Assembly (NCBI GenBank): GCA_026418625.1
Contig: JAOABA010000024.1
Coordinates: forward strand, 1 to 64,000
DNA length: 64,000 nt
Direction of reading: 5' to 3'
Origin: Candidatus Kapaibacterium sp.
GTDB lineage: Bacteria; Bacteroidota; Ignavibacteria; Kapaibacteriales; UBA2268
Shown piece by piece: positions 39,801-45,678 of this stretch. The translations under genes and the position numbers were made by a program. Below the pieces are notes generated by a model. That model was not told the origin of the DNA. It searched no databases and saw nothing but the letters and a program-made list of their open reading frames with translations. Numbering within the stretch: position 1 is the first letter of the stretch; every line of letters begins with the position of its first letter.

Positions 39801-40081
39801 ATAATTATATTGATGTAGATGAGGGAAACTATATCAAGATATTGCCAAATCCTTTTAATTCATCTGCAAAATTGGAAATATATCTGAACAAAGAAACTAA
39901 TGCAGAGATTGAGTTGATTGATATGACAGGAAGGGCAATTCAAGCTATTCACAAAGGGAATCTTCAAAAAGGATTTTCAGCTTTTAATATAAATGGGAAC
40001 TTGCTGCCATCAGGGACATATTTCGTAAAAATCTTAGGTGACGGTATTTCTTATTATGAAAAAGTTGTATTGATTAAGTAA
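36824..40081 (+). CDS. T9SS-exported protein with eleven RCC1 repeats, FN3-like and LamG-like domains
   Basis: A 1085-residue surface protein. I start at 36824 ([16 protein letters not shown]), where AAGAAAGG precedes the ATG and a signal peptide begins; the track's 36731 start adds a poor leader. Residues of about 25-565 hold eleven copies of an RCC1-type repeat of about 52 residues ([16 protein letters not shown], then [16 protein letters not shown]). A fibronectin-like domain follows (about 568-665, [18 protein letters not shown]), then a LamG/concanavalin-like domain (about 675-960, [19 protein letters not shown]). The T9SS sorting domain ([16 protein letters not shown] to YEKVVLIK) ends it. 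The repeats are nearly identical at DNA level, which suggests recent expansion. Confidence 0.82.
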   Translation: MKKFLLLLFALQLLLNVNLKSQEIYSWGSNGSGQLGLVAWSPGQIGTETTWKVIACGYTHTVAIKEDGTLWAWGSNVFGQLGDGTTQDKSTPTQIGTATNWQSVACGNRHTIAIKGDGTLWAWGSNIAGKLGLGDYKDRSVPVQIGTESNWKEVACDMHHSIAIKGDGTLWAWGSNDYGQLGLGDYNHRSVPVRIGTATNWQSVACGYYHTLAIKEDGTLWAWGYNYYGQLGDGTTEDEMIPTRIGTATNWKSIACASSHTIAIKDDGTLWAWGYNYGQLGDGTVSYMRTSPAQIGTANNWKNVACGYEHTVAIKGNGTLWAWGRNVFGQLGDGTSTQRNTPVRIGDATNWQSVVCGDYHTVAIKGDGTLWAWGRNEYYGQLGDGTTTNRTIPIQIGAATNWESVACGYYHTIAIKGDGTLWAWGNNQYGQLGDGTTTTRTSPVQIGAATNWESVACGGSHTIAIKGDGTLWAWGENYSGQLGDGTTTTRTSPVQIGNETNWVSVACGGSHTIAIKDDGTIWAWGRNDYGQLGDGTTTTRTSPVQIGTATNWQLVACGYEHTLALKSVLANIATKEISNITTNTAESGGEISTDGGAEVTARGVCWNTAGSPDLTNKLGFTEDGSGIGSFTSNISGLSPNTKYYVRAYATNSVGTSYGQEIEFTTAVQTNTQPPLGNLVLWLNGNDIDANGEADPIAQPKPTPPDKWYVESFFDIWNDVQLPKDYATAPTSEKKPKKTQKATNINRNTVFFESDYDANSYGKSDMMTIDYSSEITTSNDNKWSPDGSPKSVFIGFTPGDVNQNGNPHPYWSDGTKCIFEAGGPLSGYNFYIKNGFLIIGAWNRYQSVYFKTQMPISTNTDYIARLEFKQGKVRAVLNSWNGTVNNTSCTSWEPFDGFTKDATDKSGLGGAARTRYYDYTIGSTYSDEYEGCIDEVLIYNKELTAEEISDIYGYFSNGLVGRWKFDDGVGGCYNPSNSNPPIPKVGEWSVLENNNYIDVDEGNYIKILPNPFNSSAKLEIYLNKETNAEIELIDMTGRAIQAIHKGNLQKGFSAFNINGNLLPSGTYFVKILGDGISYYEKVVLIK
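36896..38520 (+). repeat. Coding tandem repeat array (RCC1, about 156-bp units)
   Basis: Eleven in-frame units of about 150-160 bp. Strings such as GACGGGACATTATGGGCTTGG and GGAGACGGGACGACAACAAC recur almost unchanged, most strongly in the last four units (about 37950-38500). This degree of DNA identity allows copy number to change by recombination or slippage. Confidence 0.85.
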
Positions 40082-40100
40082 AATAGAGGTAAAAAAAATT

Positions 40101-40175
40101 GGGGCTGTCTCAAAACGAATATATTGAAAAATAGTTAAGAGTTAGAATTAATAATTTTGAGACAGTCCCTTTTTT
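40101..40175. terminator. Bidirectional intrinsic terminator between convergent genes
   Basis: GGGGCTGTCTCAAAA (40101-40115) pairs with TTTTGAGACAGTCCC (40155-40169) with one G-T wobble, around a 39-base AT-rich loop. An A-tract precedes it and a T-tract follows, so it can act for the plus-strand RCC1 gene and the minus-strand TPR gene. The arms also resemble insertion-sequence end sequences, but no transposase lies between them. Confidence 0.7.
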
Positions 40176-40176
40176 C

Positions 40177-40917
40177 TTACCACTTTTTCTGCAAGTTTCG
40201 GTTGCCTTGGGGAACTAAGAGCTTGCGGACGTCCTTTTGGACTTTTTTCTCATCATTTCTGATTGCATTGAGCATTCTTTGAGCGTCTTCTTTGGAAATT
40301 TTTGGCTCTTGTTGATTTTTCTGATTTTTGTCCTGTTTTTGCTCCTGATTATTAGCTTGTGATTGCTGATTATCTTTATTCTTATCTTTATTGTCTTTGT
40401 TTTTATCCTGATTATTCTGGTTCTGCTTTTGGTCTTGTTTATCTTTGTTTTGTTGATTCTTTTGATTTTGTTGCTTTTGTTGTTGCTCCTGAATTAGCAT
40501 CTTCCTTGCATACTCAAGATTGTATTTTGTATCAACATCATCGGGCTTCAATCGGAGCGATCTTTTATAAGCATCAATACTTTCAGAGTATTTCTTTGCC
40601 TTGAGTAAAGAGTTGCCCAAGTTATGATAGGCTTTTGCAAGGACATCCTTATCAATATTTTGACTTGCGAGGTTTTGGTAAATGCTGCCTGACTCGTCGA
40701 ATCTGCCCTGCTTATAAAGGGAATTGCCAAGATTGAAATTAGCCTTAAGAGAGTTACTGTCAGCTTCGAGGGCTTTTTTGTATTGAACTTCAGCATCAAT
40801 GAATTTTCCATCCTTGTAGTTCTTATTACCTTCCCGTATAAATTTTTTTGGGGATTCTGAAAATCCGAGATTATGAATCAGAGCTAAAGACAAAATTATT
40901 GAGATAAAAAATTTCAT
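40177..40917 (-). CDS. BatC-like TPR protein
   Basis: A 246-residue exported protein: signal peptide (FFISIILSLALIHNLGF), then four or so tetratricopeptide repeats (NKNYKDGKFIDAEVQYKKAL, AYHNLGNSLLKAKKYSESID), then a strongly Gln/Asn/Lys/Asp-rich disordered stretch of about 65 residues and a short charged tail. This layout matches BatC/BatE-type proteins of Bacteroidota aerotolerance (bat) operons. It follows the VWA gene by five bases on the minus strand. The low-complexity stretch is longer than the ordered linker expected. Confidence 0.75.
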   Translation of the reverse strand: MKFFISIILSLALIHNLGFSESPKKFIREGNKNYKDGKFIDAEVQYKKALEADSNSLKANFNLGNSLYKQGRFDESGSIYQNLASQNIDKDVLAKAYHNLGNSLLKAKKYSESIDAYKRSLRLKPDDVDTKYNLEYARKMLIQEQQQKQQNQKNQQNKDKQDQKQNQNNQDKNKDNKDKNKDNQQSQANNQEQKQDKNQKNQQEPKISKEDAQRMLNAIRNDEKKVQKDVRKLLVPQGNRNLQKKW

Positions 40918-40922
40918 TCCGT

Positions 40923-41963
40923 TTAAGTCCTTTTTGTTTCAAATAGTTTTAAGGATGTAATGAGTTTATTCCTACGCTCTGAAAAGAGCAGCTCAAGAAA
41001 GAGAAAGAAGAACGCCAAACCGAAAAAGTATTGGTATCTATCTTCATAATCAGTGAAAAGTTTGGTTTCGAACTCTTTTTTGTCCAGACCAGCCACTTTG
41101 GAGAGAATATTATTTAATTCAGGTTCACTATCGCCGGTTGGGAAGAATTGTCCTTTTCCGGCAGCGGCAATTTGTTGGAGCATAGTTGGATCGTATTTTG
41201 TTATAACAACATTGCCGTCACGGTCTTTCAAATATCCGGTTAATGAGCCATTATTATAAATTGGGACGGGTGCACCGGTAGTTGTTCCCATACCGATAGT
41301 ATAAACGACAAAGTTTTTTTCTGCGGCACGGGAGGCTTCGGAGACAGCGTCATCTTCGTGATTTTCTCCGTCAGAGATAATTATCAGGGCTTTCCTGCGA
41401 TTATCATTTTCTTTGAATTGTTCGCTTGCCAATTCTATTGCACGACCGATTGCTGTTCCTTGAGTAGGAATTAGCTCAGGCTCAGTGAAACCAAGGAAGA
41501 GCTTGGCAGCAGAATAATCAGTTGTTAAGGGAAGCTGGACGAATGCTTCACCAGCGAATGCTACCAACCCAATTCTGTCGTTTTCGAGCTTATCAATCAG
41601 TTTATTAATCATTTGTTTTGCACGTTCCAAGCGGTTTGGTTTGATGTCTTCAGCTCTCATACTGTTTGAAATATCGAGAGCGATAATAACATCCACGCCC
41701 TCACGCTTTGCTTCGGAAATTTTAGTTCCAATCTGCGGGTTTGCAATTCCTAAAATGACACTTGCAACAGCAAGAAGAATCAAAGTAATTTTGATATAGC
41801 TTTTGTAAGGAGAGGTTTCAGGATTTAATGTGCTCAGAAGCCGGGGGTCTCCGAATTTTTTGAGTGATGAATTTCTCAAATTTCGATTAATAATAAAAAC
41901 CAGCAAAATCACCGGGATGATGATTAGAGCATATAAAACTTCAGTATTTTCGAACCTGAACAT
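40923..41963 (-). CDS. BatB-like von Willebrand factor A membrane protein
   Basis: A 346-residue inner-membrane protein. It has N-terminal helices (YALIIIPVILLVFIINR and ITLILLAVASVILGI), a VWA domain with the metal-ion-dependent adhesion motif DISNS (VDVIIALDISNSMRAED) and downstream TQGTAIGRA, and a C-terminal helix (YFFGLAFFFLFLELLFS). It fits BatA/BatB; the TPR partner immediately downstream favours BatB. The usual upstream neighbours (moxR, a DUF58 gene, batA) are absent; instead the repeat-rich island begins about 100 bases upstream. Its role in envelope stress is known only loosely. Confidence 0.85.
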   Translation of the reverse strand: MFRFENTEVLYALIIIPVILLVFIINRNLRNSSLKKFGDPRLLSTLNPETSPYKSYIKITLILLAVASVILGIANPQIGTKISEAKREGVDVIIALDISNSMRAEDIKPNRLERAKQMINKLIDKLENDRIGLVAFAGEAFVQLPLTTDYSAAKLFLGFTEPELIPTQGTAIGRAIELASEQFKENDNRRKALIIISDGENHEDDAVSEASRAAEKNFVVYTIGMGTTTGAPVPIYNNGSLTGYLKDRDGNVVITKYDPTMLQQIAAAGKGQFFPTGDSEPELNNILSKVAGLDKKEFETKLFTDYEDRYQYFFGLAFFFLFLELLFSERRNKLITSLKLFETKRT

Positions 41964-42060
41964 AAGTCTTTTAGCGATTTAATTTGAACAACAAAAGACG
42001 AAAGGAAAAATTAGTTAGTATTTTTAAGGTGGTATGATAATAAGATGATTTGTTCCTTTT

Positions 42061-42173
42061 AAATAATGATTTTAATCATTTCTTTTATTCTTTATTTTTT
42101 TTACTATAGCCCACGAATAAATTCGTGGGATGATTTGATTTTTTTGTTATAAAATAATGATTTTAATCATTTC
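42061..42173. repeat. 22-bp direct repeat bracketing a palindrome
   Basis: AAATAATGATTTTAATCATTTC occurs at 42061-42082 and 42152-42173. Each contains the small palindrome AATGATTTTAATCATT. The second copy covers the stop codon of the IS200-like pseudogene. The CCCACGAAT palindrome (42110-42129) lies between them. The pair may mark the right end of the element or a duplication made by its movement. Confidence 0.6.
42110..42129. repeat. CCCACGAAT palindrome, copy 1
   Basis: CCCACGAAT-AA-ATTCGTGGG: perfect 9-bp arms around AA. Located 33 bases beyond the 3' end of the IS200-like pseudogene. Identical cores occur at 42659, 44248 and 44372. Confidence 0.8.
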
Positions 42174-42608
42174 CAATAATCCGATTTTCATTCATTTTTT
42201 CGTGAATCATAACAAATTTGTCAAATTCTTCTTGAAAAGTTAATTTTCGATGATGTTCTTTCTGATTTTTGATATATTCAAACACTTTATTAACAATTGA
42301 TTCGCTGACAGAATATACAGCGCAACCACTCTGCCAAGAAAATTTTCCTGGGAAAAAATTATTCTGATTAATGAAATGTGAAGAACTTCCTTTTATTTGT
42401 TTGATAATATCTGTCATTGCTATTTTCGGATTTTGCAAGAATAGGCAATGAACGTGATCTGGCATTCCGTTTATTATTCTTACCGGGCAAAGAATATCTA
42501 TGAATTGTTCCCGAATATAATTGTAAATTTGTTCTTCAAAACGAGGTAAAATGAGCTTTTGTCTGTCTTTGACAGCCCAAATTGCGTGTTATAATATGAT
42601 TGTGACAT
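42163..42608 (-). pseudogene. tnpA: IS200-like (Y1/HUH) transposase, frameshifted
   Basis: The track shows only a 100-residue fragment starting at MPDHVHCLF, but homology-like sequence continues upstream in the same frame: IWAVKDRQKLILPRFEEQ and REQFIDILCPVRIING directly precede it. The natural start, ATG at 42608 (MSQSYYN), is in another frame, and the frame of the body meets a TAA just before HAIWAV. A small deletion near codon 7 therefore breaks the gene. The body keeps the HUH motif (DHVH) and the catalytic-tyrosine helix (EYIKNQKEHH), both typical of IS200/IS605 TnpA. Palindromes lie at both ends. It is probably inactive unless frameshifting restores it. Confidence 0.75.
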
Positions 42609-42616
42609 ATTTTTAT

Positions 42617-42634
42617 AAACCATTAAAATGGTTT
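42617..42634. repeat. AAACCATT palindrome, copy 1
   Basis: AAACCATT-AA-AATGGTTT, perfect 8-bp arms. It lies eight bases upstream of the original start of the IS200-like transposase, where the left-end hairpin of such elements would be. Identical copies occur at 44329 and 44461. Confidence 0.75.
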
Positions 42635-42658
42635 TATAATTTTTTATGATTTCTTTCA

Positions 42659-42678
42659 CCCACGAATAAATTCGTGGG
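42659..42678. repeat. CCCACGAAT palindrome, copy 2
   Basis: Perfect 9-bp arms around AA, upstream of the IS200-like pseudogene and part of the 110-base repeated end. Confidence 0.8.
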
Positions 42679-42779
42679 CTATGTTTTCAATAATTTTTTT
42701 ATTTTCAATTATCCTCTGACTTTTTGCTTTTTCTAATGTTCATATTATAGTCAGATAATATAAATTTTACAGAAGGGTT

Positions 42780-42968
42780 TTAAAAAGGGCTTTTTATTTC
42801 TAATTGCTTGCAGATAATTTTACAAGTTATATTCACTATTTCATTATGGCGAGGGACACTTGATTGTTTATCATTTTTAGTATTTTGCCATATAGAATGA
42901 TTGCTACCTTCACGAATTTTAATGCAGCCCATTCGTTTTAAATATCTTTCGAAATCAATTCTTTTCAT
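42780..42968 (-). CDS. hicA: HicA-type mRNA interferase toxin
   Basis: A 62-residue protein of the HicA/YcfA double-stranded-RNA-binding-like family, which cleaves mRNA when free of its antitoxin. It shows DFERYLKRMGCIKIREGSNH with the catalytic-type His after GSN, and SVPRHNEI, the usual second signature. Its ATG overlaps the hicB stop by four bases. Size is normal for HicA. It sits in the mobile island between the IS200-like pseudogene and the DUF262 stub, a usual setting for such modules. Whether it is active is unknown. Confidence 0.82.
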   Translation of the reverse strand: MKRIDFERYLKRMGCIKIREGSNHSIWQNTKNDKQSSVPRHNEIVNITCKIICKQLEIKSPF

Positions 42969-43195
42969 TTAGCAAAAATCATCTTTCTCTTTAGGACTTT
43001 TTGCTCTTTATAATCATTCATTAATTTCATTTTTTGGGTTTCAAGCAAAAGATTTAATGCATCTCTTAAATTTTCTTTTAATTCTTCGATGGTTCTTCCT
43101 TGGGAAATTGCTGCGGGGAATTCTTCAATTTGACCTGCAAACCATCCACTCTCCGGGTCTTTTTGAATTAATATTGTCAATTCTGCGTTTTTCAT
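42965..43195 (-). CDS. hicB: HicB-type antitoxin
   Basis: A 76-residue HicB/UPF0150 protein expected to neutralise HicA. The core is LTILIQKDPESGWFAGQIEE followed by GRTIEELKENLRDALNLLL. I take the ATG at 43195 (MKNAELTILIQ), because HicB proteins begin at this strand; the track's start at 43249 adds 18 unrelated residues. It lacks a C-terminal DNA-binding domain, so it is the short form. It precedes hicA, the reverse of the classic hicA-hicB order, with a four-base overlap. Confidence 0.82.
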   Translation of the reverse strand: MKNAELTILIQKDPESGWFAGQIEEFPAAISQGRTIEELKENLRDALNLLLETQKMKLMNDYKEQKVLKRKMIFAK

Positions 43196-43299
43196 TATCA
43201 ATAACTTATTAAATCTTATATTTAAATTTGACGAATAATAATTTATCAAATTATTATTATTGTTTAAAAAATTCTTTTCCTAATCACATATTGTTTTCT

Positions 43300-43545
43300 T
43301 TAACCTTCCAAAGGTATGAAATTTTCGGAAGGTTCCCTAAAATGCCAATACATCAAATTTAGCGGGAAATTACTCTTTATAGTATTAATTACTGCAACTC
43401 GTTGCTTATCTTTATAAATAAATTCTCTTTGATAGGGAGGGCGAATATCCAATTTTCCACCATAACCAACAACGCTTTCTTCGGCATTATCTTTATAGCC
43501 ATTAGCTATTTCCTTGACTGTTTCTTCTTTTAGCTCGATTTTCAT
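43300..43545 (-). pseudogene. DUF262 (GmrSD-type) N-terminal stub
   Basis: An 81-residue ORF carrying only the start of a DUF262/ParB-like nuclease domain: RPPYQREFIYKDKQRVAVIN followed by SNFPLNLMYWHF. Full DUF262 proteins, including GmrSD type IV restriction enzymes, usually exceed 350 residues and continue into a DGQQR motif, which here would fall just where the ORF stops (FIPLEG). It is probably the remnant of a larger defence-type gene cut down within the mobile island. A small free-standing gene is possible but less likely. Confidence 0.6.
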
Positions 43546-43562
43546 TGCTTTCTCTTTTTTTT

Positions 43563-43595
43563 ATTCATCCGATGACTTAGAGTCATAGGATGAAT
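43563..43595. repeat. 33-bp palindrome, copy A (downstream of RAYT)
   Basis: ATTCATCCGATGACT-TAG-AGTCATAGGATGAAT: 15-bp arms with one mismatch (A for C in the right arm). Fifteen bases beyond the stop codon of the RAYT gene. Confidence 0.85.
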
Positions 43596-43610
43596 TTGAA
43601 CGAATAAATT

Positions 43611-44183
43611 TTATATTACAATTAATTTTCTTTCAGTTAATTCTTTCAATTCATTTGTCTTAATTATACCCAAAATTAATTCTTTGCTTGGCAGAGTTCC
43701 ATTCCTTAAATCAATATAATCCTGATAACTTGAAAAAAGCCAATCTTCAGCTTTTTCCACTAATCCAGAGCGAATTGGATTTTGATGAATATATGTTAAC
43801 AGGGTTATTAAATAAGAATCTAAGGGAATGAGCTTTGCTTTAGTTTTTTGATTAAAAAGATTACCGTGCCGATTCCACATTTTGTTAAATGAACGAGTAT
43901 ATGACCTCAAAAGTATTGCTATTTGGCTTGAGATTTTTTTAGAATAACCATATTGATATTCATCCGATGACTTAGAGTCATCGGATGAATTACTTCTTTT
44001 CACTTTTACCAAAAAATGAAAATGTGTCGGCATTAAACAATAGCCGATAGTTTCAAAGTAATCATCTAAATAATACCGATATTTTTTAAGAAAATACAGA
44101 TAATTTTCCTCAGAGCGAAAGAGAGCCTCCTCGTTATTCGTTCTATTGTAAATGTGGTAATATGTATTTTCGTAAAATTGCAT
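43611..44183 (-). CDS. REP-associated tyrosine transposase (RAYT/Y1 family), intact
   Basis: A 190-residue single-stranded-DNA HUH transposase of the RAYT branch. It begins YENTYYHIYNRTNNEEALF, has the HUH motif in MPTHFHFLVKVK and ends with the branch-typical YIHQNPIRSGLVEKAEDWLF followed by SSYQDY. RAYT enzymes cut and move REP-like palindromes. Here a 33-bp palindrome lies on each side of the gene, and a third copy is inserted in frame just after the HUH motif, adding residues SSDDSKSSDE. The insertion falls in a loop that is variable in relatives, so the enzyme may still fold. Confidence 0.85.
   Translation of the reverse strand: MQFYENTYYHIYNRTNNEEALFRSEENYLYFLKKYRYYLDDYFETIGYCLMPTHFHFLVKVKRSNSSDDSKSSDEYQYGYSKKISSQIAILLRSYTRSFNKMWNRHGNLFNQKTKAKLIPLDSYLITLLTYIHQNPIRSGLVEKAEDWLFSSYQDYIDLRNGTLPSKELILGIIKTNELKELTERKLIVI
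43958..43990. repeat. 33-bp palindrome, copy B (inside the RAYT gene)
   Basis: ATTCATCCGATGACT-TAG-AGTCATCGGATGAAT: perfect 15-bp arms. The length is eleven codons, and in the coding orientation it has no stop, so the reading frame of the transposase is kept. Confidence 0.9.
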
Positions 44184-44196
44184 TTTTTCCTTTTTT

Positions 44197-44229
44197 ATTC
44201 ATCCGATGACTTAGAGTCATCGGATGAAT
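44197..44229. repeat. 33-bp palindrome, copy C (upstream of RAYT)
   Basis: Perfect 15-bp arms with TAG centre, identical to copy B, 13 bases upstream of the RAYT start codon. Confidence 0.88.
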
Positions 44230-44247
44230 TTTTAAATCATACCAAAT

Positions 44248-44480
44248 CCCACGAATAAATTCGTGGGCTATGTTTTAATTTTTTTTCAATCATTCTCTAA
44301 CTTTTTGCAAAAATAATGAGATTATTTTAAACCATTAAAATGGTTTTATTATTCCTTTATGATTTCTTACACCCACGAATAAATTCGTGGGCTATGTTTT
44401 CAATAATTTTTTTATTTTCAATCATCCCATAACTTTTTGCAAAAATAATGAGATTATTTCAAACCATTAAAATGGTTTTA
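44248..44480. repeat. Two tandem composite palindrome units
   Basis: Each unit reads CCCACGAAT palindrome (44248-44267; 44372-44391), AT-rich spacer, AACTTTTTGCAAAAATAATG, then AAACCATT palindrome (44329-44346; 44461-44478). The period is about 124-132 bases. The same sequence forms the transposase-proximal end of the IS200-like pseudogene, so these look like non-autonomous relatives (palindrome-associated elements) of that element. Confidence 0.7.
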
Positions 44481-44714
44481 TTATTCAAATTTCTTTCTCT
44501 AAATATTAATTCGGGCTTCTTCGTTAATATTTTTGTGATGTAGTTTTGAAAGGTGTCGGGTTGGAATTGTTGGAAACAGTCTTAGCATCTGGCTCGAAGC
44601 CGATTATAAATCAGTTTGGTTAATATTTAAATGATGTTTATTTTCACAGCTAAACTTAATTGATTGAAGAAAAATAATTAAAAAATTTGAAAAAATAGTT
44701 AATTTGCTTTTGAT

Positions 44715-45677
44715 GTGGGTCTGAATAAAAATAATATTGGATTGATTTTGAACTATTTTCTGGTAGTGTTGGCTTTTTTGTTTTTTACGGTGTATAAAAT
44801 TTCGTTTTCATCATCGCAGGACAAAATCTATCAATCGAAAATTAAGTTCTTCAGACCTGTAATTACCGAACTAACCAAAAGGGGAGCAGACACTAACTTT
44901 ATTTATTCTCTTTTGGCAGATTCGAAGACTCAGTTCAATGAAAGGTTCGTTAAAATAAACGTAACGGGCTACCTTACCAAGACAGACTATTCGCATAATT
45001 ATAACCGTGCTTCGGTGAAATCATCGAACGAGTTTTTGCAGGAATATATGGATATTCTTACGAAGTGCGAGGAAATATATAAAGTGCCTAAAGAAATCAT
45101 TTCTGCGATTATCTGGATTGAAACAAAAAACGGGAAGTTCTTGGGAAATAATCACGTTCCCAGCGTTTTTTTAAGCACCGCCCTTGCCGAAGAGCAGTAT
45201 TTTATTGACTTGAATATTAAAGCAATGAAAGAGACATTCAAAGGTGATGATGAGGAGCGATACCAATTGGAGCAGAAAATCATTAAACGTGCAGGGACGA
45301 AATCGAATTGGGCAATGAATGAACTTTTGGCACTCGAAAAAATGAGCAAGATATCACCTATACCCGTGAATGATTTAATGGGTTCTTGGGCTGGAGCATT
45401 TGGCATACCGCAGTTTTTGCCCTCAAGTTATATCAAGTGGGCTGTTGATGGGAATGGAGATGGAGTTGTGAATTTATTCACTTTCGAGGATGCGATTTAT
45501 AGTGTTGCGAACTATTTAAGGGAAAACGGTTGGGGACGATCACGGGAATCCCAGAGAGCTTCGGTTTTCCTTTACAATAATAGCACAGATTATGTTGATG
45601 CCGTCTTTAGATTAGCACATAAACTAAGACAGTTGAATCAAGTGGAGTCTGACTCCACAAATGTTATCCAGCAATAA
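44715..45677 (+). CDS. Lytic murein transglycosylase (MltB/SLT_2 family)
   Basis: A 320-residue envelope enzyme that cleaves peptidoglycan glycan strands with 1,6-anhydro end formation. An N-terminal hydrophobic segment (LILNYFLVVLAFLFFTVY) is a signal peptide or anchor; no lipobox is seen. The catalytic Glu lies in AIIWIETKNGKFLGN, and SWAGAFGIPQFLPSSYIKWA with VDGNGDGVVNLFTFEDAI are MltB signatures. The start is GTG at 44715; the overlapping ATG at 44713 stops after three codons. The C terminus is only two bases from the convergent lon gene. Confidence 0.85.
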   Translation: MGLNKNNIGLILNYFLVVLAFLFFTVYKISFSSSQDKIYQSKIKFFRPVITELTKRGADTNFIYSLLADSKTQFNERFVKINVTGYLTKTDYSHNYNRASVKSSNEFLQEYMDILTKCEEIYKVPKEIISAIIWIETKNGKFLGNNHVPSVFLSTALAEEQYFIDLNIKAMKETFKGDDEERYQLEQKIIKRAGTKSNWAMNELLALEKMSKISPIPVNDLMGSWAGAFGIPQFLPSSYIKWAVDGNGDGVVNLFTFEDAIYSVANYLRENGWGRSRESQRASVFLYNNSTDYVDAVFRLAHKLRQLNQVESDSTNVIQQ

Positions 45678-45678
45678 T

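Larger units (their letters stand above)
42617..42727. repeat. Transposase-proximal end sequence, repeated at 44329-44440
   Basis: About 110 bases containing the AAACCATT and CCCACGAAT palindromes and ending ACTTTTTGC. It is nearly identical (roughly nine bases in ten by eye) to 44329-44440, which has no transposase attached. Confidence 0.7.
44184..44714. other. 531-bp gene-free stretch of palindrome families
   Basis: Contains 33-bp palindrome copy C, two CCCACGAAT palindromes and two AAACCATT palindromes arranged as two tandem composite units, then unique AT-rich sequence with a small AAATATTAA/TTAATATTT inverted repeat near 44500. No ORF or RNA gene is supported. Confidence 0.7.

Noticed and set aside
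40101-40169. GGGGCTGTCTCAAAA / TTTTGAGACAGTCCC as the ends of an insertion sequence or MITE
   Set aside because: Only 69 bases separate the outer ends, there is no transposase or obvious target duplication, and the position between convergent genes with A- and T-tracts fits a bidirectional terminator.
44500-44640. Possible tRNA-like or small structured RNA in the AT-rich gap before the mltB-like gene
   Set aside because: There are small inverted repeats (AAATATTAA/TTAATATTT; GGCT-CGA-AGCC), but no acceptor stem, T-loop or anticodon arm could be assembled.
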